64,000 nt of DNA from Petrimonas sp. IBARAKI. GTDB lineage: Bacteria; Bacteroidota; Bacteroidia; Bacteroidales; Dysgonomonadaceae. How positions within the stretch are numbered: the first letter of the stretch is position 1; each line of letters starts with the position of its first letter. The stretch covers positions 2,542,001 to 2,606,000 of the forward strand of contig AP018040.2 in assembly GCA_002356435.2 (NCBI GenBank), read 5' to 3'. The translations under genes and the position numbers were made by a program. Positions 46,601 to 54,882 of this stretch are shown piece after piece. Below the pieces are notes generated by a model that ran no database searches, was not told the origin of the DNA, and saw only the letters and a list, made by a program, of their open reading frames with translations.

Positions 46601-46793
46601 GGAAAAAGGAAAAAATCAAATTGACGTATGTGTAATCGGCAGCTTAAGAAACCTTTTAGGCCCTCATTACAACAATCCCTCTCAGGGTTTAGCCGGACCT
46701 TTTAACTGGAGGAATATAAATGCTCCGATACCACCCGAAGCGTACAAAATGGTTGATTACGGGTTGTTTGAAGATTTCGAGCTGGTCTATTAA
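43686..46793 (+). CDS. Large lipoprotein glycoside hydrolase, distantly GH106-like
   Basis: The 1035-residue lipoprotein (L-S-G-C) has a barrel opening not with the W-W-W-L-N of GH106 but with S-S-P-L-L-V-F-N-E. This is followed by E-A-G-F-G-G-F-F-V-H-P-R-P-G-L and W-I-Y-D-E-N-S-Y-P-S-G-F-A-G-G. Later, F-T-D-E-P-N-I-V, T-L-S-E-T-Y-G-G-G-G-W-D and G-I-N-F-M-N-Q-H echo the order of the conserved Glu and G-I-N-x-x-x-x-H blocks in the GH106-like neighbours. The C-terminus has a sugar-binding sandwich (L-K-L-G-K-W-N-G-T-V-C-E-V-Y-V-N). I read it as an unclassified relative with an altered active site; its sugar is unknown. It is followed by a hairpin. Confidence 0.6.
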   Translation: MKKLYLLLILIFVCLSGCTLTHEKNNPEKFYFNEVEKNFSNPGSEFRSSPLLVFNEVITKPELDRMISELHEAGFGGFFVHPRPGLVTEYLSEEWFDLFKYATDKASELGMEAWIYDENSYPSGFAGGHVPAQMPESYNQGQGFKLTKYTLLPDSLPADYLCLMNSNGKYIDITSQTTDYLGKEGDYYLYAKTFYRSSPWYAGYSYVDLLLPGVTEKFIDVTMEGYNRVLGSEYNKTVRGIFTDEPNIVTSGGFRWTPDLFEVFKAKWGYDLKEYLPLLSEETGDWKKVRYHYMETLLQLFIDRWAKPWFEYTEEKNLIWTGHYWEHGWPNMNDGPDNMAMYAWHQMPGIDMLFNQFNEDSPQAQFGNVRSVKEVRSVANQMGYKRTLSETYGGGGWDVTFKDLKRLGDWEYVLGINFMNQHLSHQTLTGARKYDYPPVFTYHSPWWNNYKYLNDYFGRLSYVLSEGVQKNDIVIIEPNSTLWSYYSHSGGNPQYPQLMEIGKNFQSFVTKLEKSQVEFDLASENIIKDNGKVQNDKFSIGKAHYTTVIIPPLTENLSKPTVELLKLFVASGGKLICFSLPNRVDGEENGELTDLFNQNTVQHVTDLNPEIITSLLSEQGCKITHVGGDLYHYRKSYSDGEMLFIVNSSLNEVSTGKVSLKGASLIELDALEGNMYTYPSEKEEKGLLSFEFKLEPSGSLLLFSSKKTNQNYPLRESGQQTNQVKAETETKVSRLKDNVFIVDFCDLVINNKSESNLHVSKATDIVFKTNGFENGNPWNSSVQYKKNTVERDTFSGGGFEVTYRFKVTGNLDKDIKLVVERPNLFSVSVNGKKASAIPGEWWLDKSFGVYSVGEFLKTGENSVELSIPTMSIFAEIEPVYLLGDFTVVPEKVGWSIDAAKKELTLGSWKEQGQPFYSWDVKYSKTYSIDDTTRKHTLKLGKWNGTVCEVYVNNKKAGIIGFDPYTLDVSPWLEKGKNQIDVCVIGSLRNLLGPHYNNPSQGLAGPFNWRNINAPIPPEAYKMVDYGLFEDFELVY

Positions 46794-46800
46794 TTCATTT

Positions 46801-46847
46801 AACTTTCGCATGTCGTAACTACTGTTACCGTTACACATGCGAAAGTT
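46801..46847 (+). terminator. Hairpin after the 43686 gene
   Basis: AACTTTCGCATGT (46801-46813) pairs perfectly with ACATGCGAAAGTT (46835-46847). The 21-nt loop contains its own GTAAC-tact-GTTAC stem. There is no T-run, so it may be an mRNA-stabilising or processing element, or an attenuator, rather than a strong terminator. Confidence 0.5.
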
Positions 46848-46883
46848 ATATTATTTACATAAATTTAAAATTTAAATTAAAAT

Positions 46884-48314
46884 ATGAGTAAAGTTGGTTT
46901 GTTTAGCGTTGGGTTGGACACCTATTGGGGACAATTTGGCGCCTTGCTTAATAACCTCACAGGTTACCACAATCAAATCAGAAACAAATTAGAGAGCTTT
47001 GGCGCTGAAGTCGTGGATGCCGGCATGGTCGACAATATTGACAAGGCACAGAATTCGGCAAAGTTACTGAACAACAGTGATGTTGATCTGATTTTCCTTT
47101 TTGTATCCACCTATGCTTTGTCCTCTACTGTCCTCCCGATTGCCAAACAATCAAAGGTTCCTTTTATATTACTTAACCTGCAACCGGTAGGAAGTTTGGA
47201 TTATGAAAAATTCAATGCCTTGGACGACTACGCCGAAAAAACAGGAATATGGCTTGAACATTGTCAGGCGTGCGCCATACCGGAAATTGCCTGCGTGATG
47301 AATAAGGCTGAAACCCGATACCACACTGTTACGGGATACCTGAATGAAGACAGTGTCTGGGATGAAATCAGGGGATGGATAGATGCAACAAATACTGTTA
47401 AAGCATTGCAAAACAACAGGATGGGTGTATTGGGGAATTATTACGGAGGGATGCTCGATGTGTATACCGATTTAACCGGACAAAGTGTAACTTTCGGCAC
47501 TCATTTCGAGATGTTGGAAATGTGTGAGTTGAAGAAAATCCGCGATAATATTTCTCCCGGTGAAATAACGGAAAAAATAGCGGAATTTGAATCTGTTTTC
47601 GATATTGACTGGAAATGTGATCCGAAAGAAATTGAACGTGCGGCAAAAACCTCCGTAGCGCTGGATAAACTGGTGAAAACATATCAACTGGGCTCATTGG
47701 CATATTATTACGAAGGGCAGACGGGAAATGACTACGAGAATATCATTACCTCTGTGATTGCAGGAAACACATTGCTCACGGGCAGAAGTATTCCTGTTGC
47801 AGGAGAGTGTGAAGTAAAAAACGCACATGCTATGAAAATCATGAGCGAATTAGGCTCCGGAGGATCTTTTTCCGAATTCTATCTTATGGATTTTAAAGAC
47901 AACGTGGTGTTTTTAGGACACGACGGCCCCGCTCACTTCAACATCGCCGAAGGTCGTGTCAAGCTGGTTCCTTTGCCTGTGTATCACGGGAAACCGGGCA
48001 ATGGACTATCCATTCAGATGTCGGTAAAACAAGGGCCTGTTACTTTGCTTTCGGTAGTTGAAGGTAAAGATTCGGTCTTCTTGCTGGTCGCTGAAGGCGA
48101 CTCCGTTGAAGGGCCCATCCTGGAAACAGGTAACACAAACAGCCGTTACAGCTTTCCGTGTAATATTCGTGATTTCGTAAACAGTTGGAGTAAATACGGG
48201 CCATCGCACCATTGTGCTATAGGGGTTGGACATATAGCGCACAAAATTGAAAAAGTGGCATTCTTGTTAAATATCCCCATGGTAAATGTTTGCCAGGAAA
48301 TTTCTAAAAAATAA
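46884..48314 (+). CDS. L-arabinose/L-fucose isomerase-like protein, copy 2
   Basis: The 476-residue cytoplasmic protein is a clear paralogue of the 24737-26203 product. The AraA-type metal/catalytic sites are in place: Glu308 (A-G-E-C-E-V-K), Glu331 (G-G-S-F-S-E-F), His346 (L-G-H-D-G-P) and His442/443 (P-S-H-H-C-A-I-G-V-G-H), close to the E306/E333/H350/H450 of E. coli AraA. It should therefore interconvert an aldose and a ketose using a divalent metal. Which sugar is not known. It is the only gene in the second operon so far without an export signal. It is framed by an upstream hairpin and a GH78 gene 12 bp downstream. Confidence 0.78.
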   Translation: MSKVGLFSVGLDTYWGQFGALLNNLTGYHNQIRNKLESFGAEVVDAGMVDNIDKAQNSAKLLNNSDVDLIFLFVSTYALSSTVLPIAKQSKVPFILLNLQPVGSLDYEKFNALDDYAEKTGIWLEHCQACAIPEIACVMNKAETRYHTVTGYLNEDSVWDEIRGWIDATNTVKALQNNRMGVLGNYYGGMLDVYTDLTGQSVTFGTHFEMLEMCELKKIRDNISPGEITEKIAEFESVFDIDWKCDPKEIERAAKTSVALDKLVKTYQLGSLAYYYEGQTGNDYENIITSVIAGNTLLTGRSIPVAGECEVKNAHAMKIMSELGSGGSFSEFYLMDFKDNVVFLGHDGPAHFNIAEGRVKLVPLPVYHGKPGNGLSIQMSVKQGPVTLLSVVEGKDSVFLLVAEGDSVEGPILETGNTNSRYSFPCNIRDFVNSWSKYGPSHHCAIGVGHIAHKIEKVAFLLNIPMVNVCQEISKK

Positions 48315-48326
48315 AAACACAATCTC

Positions 48327-51038
48327 ATGAAAAAAGTCTTAATTCTGCTTATTGCTGCAATCAATTTCGGCTGTAGTCTGAATAATTCATCCGGCCGTGT
48401 AAGTTTCGGCAGGCTGGTATGCGAATATGAAGAATCTCCATTACTGGTTGAAGAACAAACTCCACGCTTCGGATGGCAGTTACATTCAACGGAAAATGGA
48501 TTTGGACAAACGGCTTACGAGCTGGAGATATTAGACATTAAAGGCAACACCGTTTGGTTATCAGGAAAAATTCAGTCCGACGAAAGCCAGCATATCCCGT
48601 ACACGGGAAAAGACCAGTTAGGTGCTGGAGAACAATATCAATGGCGGGTTCGCATCTGGGACAACAACGACAAAAGCACGTCCTGGAGTGAAAAATCATT
48701 TTTTCGTATCGCTCCCGATAAAAAGCAGCTTAATGCCCTTTGGATAGGTGCTATAAAGAGAGAGGACTCCAATCTTCCGGGTGGAAGAAACTACCACAAT
48801 GTACCTGATTCCTCCGAAAAAGGACAGCTATGGAGAGAGACGGATCCTCTGTCAAGGAGAAGCATCTATTTACGTAAGTCTTTTAAAGCTCAAAAACGGA
48901 TCGAGGATGCAATTATCTACATCAGCGGATTGGGGCACTACGAACTCTCATTAAACGGAAAGAAAATCGGTAACGACCAGTACAATCCGCTGTGGAGTGA
49001 TTATGACAAAACCGTCTATTACAACGCATACGACCTCACAGAGGGAGTAAAAAAGGGAGATAATACCGTAGGTGTGCTCCTCGGAAACGGATTCTACAAC
49101 GAGCAAGGCGGACGATACAAGAAAATGCAGGTAAGCTTCGGCCCTCCTACCCTGTTCCTAAAAATATCCATTACCTACACAGACGGCACAAAAGAAGAGA
49201 TCATATCCGATAAAAACTGGAAATATTCTCCCAGCCCCATTGTCTTTAACAGTATGTATGGTGGAGAAGATTACGATGCGCGTCTTGAACAACCGGGATG
49301 GGACACGCCTGGCTTTGATGATTCACAATGGCTTCCTGTTGTTGTGGATAATGCTCCTAATGGGGAGTTAAAACCGCAAACTTCAACCCCTGTAAGGGAA
49401 ATGGAATATTTCTCCATTAAAGAGAGTATGAAAACAGGTGAATCGTATGTGTTGGATATGGGACAAAACCTCTCCGGATATCCGGCCTTTACCGTAAAGG
49501 GAAAACGGGGTGACAAAATTCGTCTGACCGTTGCCGAACGGATAAACGACGACGGCAGTATAAATCAAACACAGTCCGGCGGGCCCTATTACTACGAATA
49601 TACACTAAAAGGAGAAAGCGAAGAGACCTGGCAACCCCGTTTTTCCTATTACGGGTTCCGGTATATCCAAGTTGATGGAGCCAAGTTATCGGAATCAGAA
49701 GACAACAGGGATATTCCGGTCATAAAAGCGATAAAATCCTGTTTTGTTTATAACTCAGCCGAACCGGCAGGTAGTTTTCATTCTTCCAACGAGATCTTCA
49801 ATAACGCGCACAACCTGATTGTGAATGCCATTAAAAGCAATATGCAAGCCGTATTTACCGATTGTCCGCACAGGGAAAAACTCGGATGGCTGGAAGAAGT
49901 GCACCTGAATGGACCCGGGTTATACTATAATTTCAACTTGGCCAGGTTTGCTCCTAAAATCATGCAGGACATTCGCGATGCACAGTTACCGAACGGTTTG
50001 GTAACAAGTATTGCTCCCGAATACGTAGTTTTCAACGGTGGATTTCGGGACTCCCCCGAATGGGGAAGTGCCAGCGTTATTTTCCCGTTTATGTACTACG
50101 AGTTTTACGGAGACAACTCGCTTATAGCTGAATATTACGATGTTATGAAAAGGTATGTCGACTACCTAACCACAACAGCAAAAGACCACATCGTTTCGCA
50201 CGGGTTGGGCGATTGGTGCGATTACCGGGAAGATCAGCCTTATGGCGTATCACACAATACCCCCATCTCATTATCCGCAACAACTCATTACTTCATGGTG
50301 ATTGATTATTTGGTGCAAGCGGCCGAGATGCTTAGTAAAAAAGAAGACATAACATTCTATTCCAATCTCCGGGAGGAGGTAAGAACCGCTTTTAACAAGG
50401 AGTTCTTCAACGAAGACACCAAACAGTACGGAACCGGAAGCCAGGCATCCAACGCCATGCCTTTGTTTGCAGGATTGGTTAACCCCCAAGACAAACAATC
50501 GGTCCTCGACAACCTGGTCAAGGATATCGAAGAAAAAGGATACAGACTCTCCACCGGTGATGTGGGGAACCGATACTTGTTTCAGGCACTGGCAAGAAAC
50601 GGATTGAATGAAGTGATGTACAAGATGCATAACCACAACGAAGTTCCAGGTTACGGCTTCCAGCTTCAGTTTGGAGCCACCACACTTACGGAGCTTTGGG
50701 ATCCGAGAAAAGGCGCTTCGTGGAATCATTTTATGATGGGACAGATAGAAGAGTGGTTCTATAGGTCGTTGGCAGGTATTGATGTAGAAGAAAACGCATA
50801 CACCGGATTCAAGAACTTCAAAATCGCGCCGCAGGTCGTAGGTGACTTAACGTATGTAAACGCCTCTTACAACACCTTATACGGGACCATCAAGGTGGAC
50901 TGGAAGGTGGATAACGGCCAGTTCGAAATGGATATCGAGGTTCCCATTAATTGCGAAGCAAAAGTATATCTGCCTCAGGAAACCAATTACACCGCCGTGA
51001 AAAGCGGAAAATACAGTTTCAAAAAGAGATTGCAGTAA
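48327..51038 (+). CDS. GH78 alpha-L-rhamnosidase, lipoprotein
   Basis: The 903-residue protein has a short lipoprotein signal (I-N-F-G-C). Sandwich domains hold G-H-Y-E-L-S-L-N-G-K-K-I-G and Y-D-A-R-L-E-Q-P-G-W. The barrel motif is T-D-C-P-H-R-E-K-L-G-W-L-E-E-V-H (Asp512, Glu517). The G-D pair that normally follows G-W-T is replaced by L-E-E, suggesting a changed +1 or sugar-binding pocket. G-A-T-T-L-T-E-L-W-D-P supplies the second Glu, and W-N-H-F-M-M-G-Q-I-E-E-W-F-Y follows. It is the last gene before a 162-bp gap with a possible promoter. Confidence 0.85.
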   Translation: MKKVLILLIAAINFGCSLNNSSGRVSFGRLVCEYEESPLLVEEQTPRFGWQLHSTENGFGQTAYELEILDIKGNTVWLSGKIQSDESQHIPYTGKDQLGAGEQYQWRVRIWDNNDKSTSWSEKSFFRIAPDKKQLNALWIGAIKREDSNLPGGRNYHNVPDSSEKGQLWRETDPLSRRSIYLRKSFKAQKRIEDAIIYISGLGHYELSLNGKKIGNDQYNPLWSDYDKTVYYNAYDLTEGVKKGDNTVGVLLGNGFYNEQGGRYKKMQVSFGPPTLFLKISITYTDGTKEEIISDKNWKYSPSPIVFNSMYGGEDYDARLEQPGWDTPGFDDSQWLPVVVDNAPNGELKPQTSTPVREMEYFSIKESMKTGESYVLDMGQNLSGYPAFTVKGKRGDKIRLTVAERINDDGSINQTQSGGPYYYEYTLKGESEETWQPRFSYYGFRYIQVDGAKLSESEDNRDIPVIKAIKSCFVYNSAEPAGSFHSSNEIFNNAHNLIVNAIKSNMQAVFTDCPHREKLGWLEEVHLNGPGLYYNFNLARFAPKIMQDIRDAQLPNGLVTSIAPEYVVFNGGFRDSPEWGSASVIFPFMYYEFYGDNSLIAEYYDVMKRYVDYLTTTAKDHIVSHGLGDWCDYREDQPYGVSHNTPISLSATTHYFMVIDYLVQAAEMLSKKEDITFYSNLREEVRTAFNKEFFNEDTKQYGTGSQASNAMPLFAGLVNPQDKQSVLDNLVKDIEEKGYRLSTGDVGNRYLFQALARNGLNEVMYKMHNHNEVPGYGFQLQFGATTLTELWDPRKGASWNHFMMGQIEEWFYRSLAGIDVEENAYTGFKNFKIAPQVVGDLTYVNASYNTLYGTIKVDWKVDNGQFEMDIEVPINCEAKVYLPQETNYTAVKSGKYSFKKRLQ

Positions 51039-51097
51039 ACAACTCATGAAACGACTGTTTTTAGTGCCTTTTACCGGCTTTCCTTCGCAATTTTTCT

Positions 51098-51105
51098 TAG
51101 CTTTG
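51098..51105 (+). promoter_or_regulatory. Possible internal promoter before GH127
   Basis: TAGCTTTG fits TAnnTTTG within the 162-bp gap 51039-51200, one of the longer gaps in the enzyme operon. No clear -33 box accompanies it. Confidence 0.35.
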
Positions 51106-51200
51106 CCCAGGGAAAGTCTGGTATAGGGACCTAAACGCTGGATTCATGGAATGAAAACAGAAAAATAGATAACTGAGATTTACAATAAAAATTTATTCTC

Positions 51201-53075
51201 ATGAAGTATTACCTGTTGCTGATCTTGTTTTTCAGCAGCTTTCATTTATTTCCCCAAAAAAAAGTAAAATCAGCTGTTCAGGACAAACTTTCACCTGCAA
51301 CAACGGCAAATATTGAAGGCCATATTGGAGAAAAGCTTGATGCTTCTTTCAACAACCGGGTATTGGCACAGGATGCTCACCGGTTGATCCGTCCGTTCAC
51401 AATCCACGATGAGCACAGCTGCTGGCAGAGCGAATTCTGGGGCAAATGGTTCACTTCAGCCGTACTGGCTTATTCCTACCGCCCTGACCAGCAACTTATC
51501 AATAAGCTTAAAAATGCAGCGTACGAACTGATGGCAACACAGACTCCCGAAGGCTACATTGGCAATTATGCCTCCGAAAGCCGGTTGAAAGCGTGGGATA
51601 TCTGGGGAAGAAAATACGTTATGCTGGGTTTAATTGCTTATTACGATGTATCAAAAGACAGAAAGGCATTGGAAGCGGCTGCAAAAGAAGCAGATTTTCT
51701 TATCCAGGAATTAGCGGATAAAAATGCCCTGATTGTAAAAATGGGTAACCACAGAGGTATGGCTGCCTCTTCTGTCCTGGAACCGGTTTGTCAGCTCTAC
51801 ATGCGAACCGGGAATGAAAGGTATCTGGATTTTGCGGAAGAAATTGTTCGTCAATGGGAAACGCCAGAAGGGCCTCAGCTTATTTCCAAAGCATCGGTTC
51901 CTGTGGGTCAACGATTTGCAAAACCGGCTGAAAATTGGTACGGATGGGAACAGGGACAAAAAGCATATGAAATGATGTCGTGCTACGAAGGGTTGCTTGA
52001 GCTCTACCGGATTACAGGAAAAGAATCTTACAAAAAAGCTGCAGAGCAAACCTGGCAAAGCATTACGGATACCGAAATAAATATTGCAGGTTCGGGTGCG
52101 GCAATGGAAGCCTGGTTCTCCGGAAAAAAAATCCAGCACGTCCCCATAGCGCATTATCAGGAGACGTGCGTGACCGTTACGTGGATAAAATTCAATCAAC
52201 AATTACTCAGGCTGACCGGCGAGTCAAAGTATGCCGACGCCATTGAATGGGCATATTACAATGCTTTGTTGGGAGCAATGAGACCCGATGGGTCTGACTG
52301 GGCAAAATATACACCGCTTTCCGGCCAAAGGCTACCCGGATCGGAGCAATGTGGAATGGGATTGAACTGCTGCAATGCCAGCGGGCCTCGCGGATTATTC
52401 ACTATTCCCTTAACAGCAGTTATGTCGAGCAACGAAGGCCTGAATATAAATTTCTACATGGAAGGTTCTTATCAAACAACTTCACCCCAAAAAAATGTAA
52501 TTACCGTAAAACAACATACGGATTATCCTGTTTCGGGAAATGTGAATATATCGCTTGAAATGAAAACGGCTGAAAACATGACGTTGGCCTTAAGGATTCC
52601 CTCTTGGAGTGATGAGTCAACCGTTTTAATCAACGACCAGCCGGTTGAAAAGGTGACTCGGGGCGATTACCTGAAAATCAGCCGTACCTGGAAAGAGGGT
52701 GATAAGATTCAAATCAGATTGGATATGAAAGGGGAACTCCATTATACGGGTCAAAGCCCGGTAAACGTTGCTATCACACGCGGACCTGTTGTCTTAACGC
52801 GAGACGAAAGGTTGGCCGGCCCTAAACTCGAAGCCGTAATCGCTCCAATAAAAGACAAGAACGGATTTATCCACTTAACTCCCCAAAAAAACCATAATTC
52901 CGATGCTTGGATGGTTTTTTCCGCTAAGTTCCTGCCCGAAGCTTATACCGAATACAACGCAGAACCCGTTGAAGTAAATTTATGCGACTATGCTTCTGCT
53001 GGCAATACAATGGGCACCTACCCCTTTTTTAAAGTCTGGATGCCGCAGTTAGTGGATCCGAGAAAAACGGAATAA
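51201..53075 (+). CDS. GH127 beta-L-arabinofuranosidase-like enzyme, secreted
   Basis: The 624-residue protein (formerly the DUF1680 family) has a type I signal peptide (about 1-19) and an (alpha/alpha)6 barrel. The hallmark zinc/thiolate site is visible: E-T-C at 321-323 and C-C-N at 390-392 (Cys390, Cys391). This corresponds to the Glu/Cys cluster of HypBA1, where one Cys is the nucleophile. A beta-sandwich with L-R-I-P-S-W follows. GH127 enzymes release beta-L-arabinofuranose; some relatives act on other sugars. In this locus it suggests arabinofuranose branches on the rhamnose-rich glycan. The next gene is 18 bp downstream. Confidence 0.88.
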   Translation: MKYYLLLILFFSSFHLFPQKKVKSAVQDKLSPATTANIEGHIGEKLDASFNNRVLAQDAHRLIRPFTIHDEHSCWQSEFWGKWFTSAVLAYSYRPDQQLINKLKNAAYELMATQTPEGYIGNYASESRLKAWDIWGRKYVMLGLIAYYDVSKDRKALEAAAKEADFLIQELADKNALIVKMGNHRGMAASSVLEPVCQLYMRTGNERYLDFAEEIVRQWETPEGPQLISKASVPVGQRFAKPAENWYGWEQGQKAYEMMSCYEGLLELYRITGKESYKKAAEQTWQSITDTEINIAGSGAAMEAWFSGKKIQHVPIAHYQETCVTVTWIKFNQQLLRLTGESKYADAIEWAYYNALLGAMRPDGSDWAKYTPLSGQRLPGSEQCGMGLNCCNASGPRGLFTIPLTAVMSSNEGLNINFYMEGSYQTTSPQKNVITVKQHTDYPVSGNVNISLEMKTAENMTLALRIPSWSDESTVLINDQPVEKVTRGDYLKISRTWKEGDKIQIRLDMKGELHYTGQSPVNVAITRGPVVLTRDERLAGPKLEAVIAPIKDKNGFIHLTPQKNHNSDAWMVFSAKFLPEAYTEYNAEPVEVNLCDYASAGNTMGTYPFFKVWMPQLVDPRKTE

Positions 53076-53093
53076 ACATTTAATTATTTAAAA

Positions 53094-54860
53094 ATGAAAA
53101 TCAAGAGTTTACTGTTTTCAATAATTTTGCTTGGAGCAAGCACTCTGTTTTCTCAAAACAATATTTTGAAAAACGCTTTTGAGAACAGATTACAAAAGGA
53201 TGATATGACTCAAAGTTACGTCACTCCCGCCAAACTAGTCTGGTCTTCCGATCAAACGGGAGAGCATGTAAAAAACCCGGAGGTTCTTTTGAAAGAATTT
53301 GACGGTCAGCTATCCACAAGCGGTGCCGGAATGTGCGTCATGCGTTCCGATACAGATAAACAGGCATCGGTTTTACTGGATTTTGGGACGGAACTCTATG
53401 GCGGTCTCCAGCTAGCAGCCGGAATCAGGGGAAACAAAAAACCGCTAAAGGTAAGGGTAAGGCTGGGAGAATCGGTCTCGGAAGCGATGAGTAACAGCAT
53501 TGACAACTCTGTTCCCGGAATGAATTCTGCCACTAACGATCATTCATTAAGGGATTTTATCATCGAGTTGCCATGGCTGGGAAGTGTTGAAGTGGGAAAT
53601 TCAGGATTCAGGTTCGTACGAATTGATCTGTTGGATTTGAACGAAGATCTTCCGTTAAAGGCGGTCAGGGCCATCTTCCGGTATCGGGACATTCCTTATA
53701 CCGGATCCTTCAGGTGCGACAACGAAAGGCTAAACAGAATATGGGAAACCGGTGCATATACTGTCCATCTGAACATGCAGGAGTACCTCTGGGACGGGAT
53801 TAAACGCGACCGGCTTGTTTGGGTCGGCGACATGCATCCGGAGGTGATGACAATAAACACGGTATTCGGGAAAAATGAAGTGGTCAGGAAAAGCCTCGAT
53901 TTTGCCCGAGACACAACTCCTTTACCCGGATGGATGAACACCATCTCCTCCTATTCTTTATGGTGGATTATTATTCACCGGGACTTATACCTGCATCAGG
54001 GAGATTTAGCATACCTGAAAGAACAGCAAACATACTTGAACGCCCTTATTCAACAAATTGTTGCCCGGGTATCAAACGGAAAGGAAGAGCTCGACGGTGG
54101 ACGCTTTTTAGACTGGCCCACGTCAGAGAAAAAGGATGTTATTCATTCCGGGTTGCAAGCCCTGACGATCATGAGCCTGAAAGCGGGAGAAGATATTGCT
54201 GGCTGGTTAAAGGATGAGGCGCTAAAAAAGATGTGCCTATCCAGCTTATCCTCCATGCAGAAATACATCCCTTCACACCGGGACAGCAAACAGGCAGCCG
54301 CCCTGCTGTCCATAGCCAACGTTCTCCCTTCCGCTTCTGCATCAAAAGTGATATTGAAGGACGGGGCAACCGATTTTGCCACTTTCTACGGATATTACAT
54401 GCTGGAAGCATTGGCTAAAGACGGAAAATACGAAGAAGCCATGGACATCATCTCGGACTATTGGGGTGCTATGCTGGACCTGGGAGCTACTACTTTTTGG
54501 GAGAATTTCATCTATGAAGAAAGAAAAAATGCAGGCCGGATTGATGAATTGGTTCCCGAATCAAAATACGACATACACGCAGATGGCGGCGACTACTGTT
54601 ACGTAGGGCTGAGGGGAAGCCTGTGCCACGGTTGGGCTTCAGGACCCACTACCTGGTTGACGGAACACGTTTTAGGCATTAAGGTTGTAGAACCCGGCGC
54701 CAAAACAATCCGGATAAAACCCAACCTGGGGAACCTGAAATTTGCCGAAGGCAACTACCCTACCCCATACGGAAAGGTTTATGTTAAACATGTAAAGCAG
54801 GCTGACGGAAAGATAAATACCACCGTTCATGCACCGAAAGAAATAAACGTTATCAAGTAG
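53094..54860 (+). CDS. GH78-like protein with DGxKRD active-site motif, secreted
   Basis: The 588-residue protein has a type I signal peptide (ending L-F-S-Q) and lacks the N-terminal Ig-like domain of the long GH78 proteins. The barrel reads L-W-D-G-I-K-R-D-R-L-V-W-V-G-D (Asp234 to Asp239), so Cys-Pro is replaced by Gly-Ile and the acid Glu by Asp. G-A-T-T-F-W-E-N-F retains the second Glu, and C-H-G-W-A-S-G-P-T leads to the C-terminal domain. It forms a subgroup with the 61967 product. Sugar specificity may differ from rhamnose. The next gene is 22 bp downstream. Confidence 0.75.
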   Translation: MKIKSLLFSIILLGASTLFSQNNILKNAFENRLQKDDMTQSYVTPAKLVWSSDQTGEHVKNPEVLLKEFDGQLSTSGAGMCVMRSDTDKQASVLLDFGTELYGGLQLAAGIRGNKKPLKVRVRLGESVSEAMSNSIDNSVPGMNSATNDHSLRDFIIELPWLGSVEVGNSGFRFVRIDLLDLNEDLPLKAVRAIFRYRDIPYTGSFRCDNERLNRIWETGAYTVHLNMQEYLWDGIKRDRLVWVGDMHPEVMTINTVFGKNEVVRKSLDFARDTTPLPGWMNTISSYSLWWIIIHRDLYLHQGDLAYLKEQQTYLNALIQQIVARVSNGKEELDGGRFLDWPTSEKKDVIHSGLQALTIMSLKAGEDIAGWLKDEALKKMCLSSLSSMQKYIPSHRDSKQAAALLSIANVLPSASASKVILKDGATDFATFYGYYMLEALAKDGKYEEAMDIISDYWGAMLDLGATTFWENFIYEERKNAGRIDELVPESKYDIHADGGDYCYVGLRGSLCHGWASGPTTWLTEHVLGIKVVEPGAKTIRIKPNLGNLKFAEGNYPTPYGKVYVKHVKQADGKINTTVHAPKEINVIK

Positions 54861-54882
54861 ATTTATATTTAAGCAAAACATC

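Noticed and set aside
51046-51126. 26-codon frame starting M-K-R-L-F-L-V-P-F
   Set aside because: It resembles a signal-peptide start but ends quickly, and a possible -7 box lies inside it; no support as a gene.
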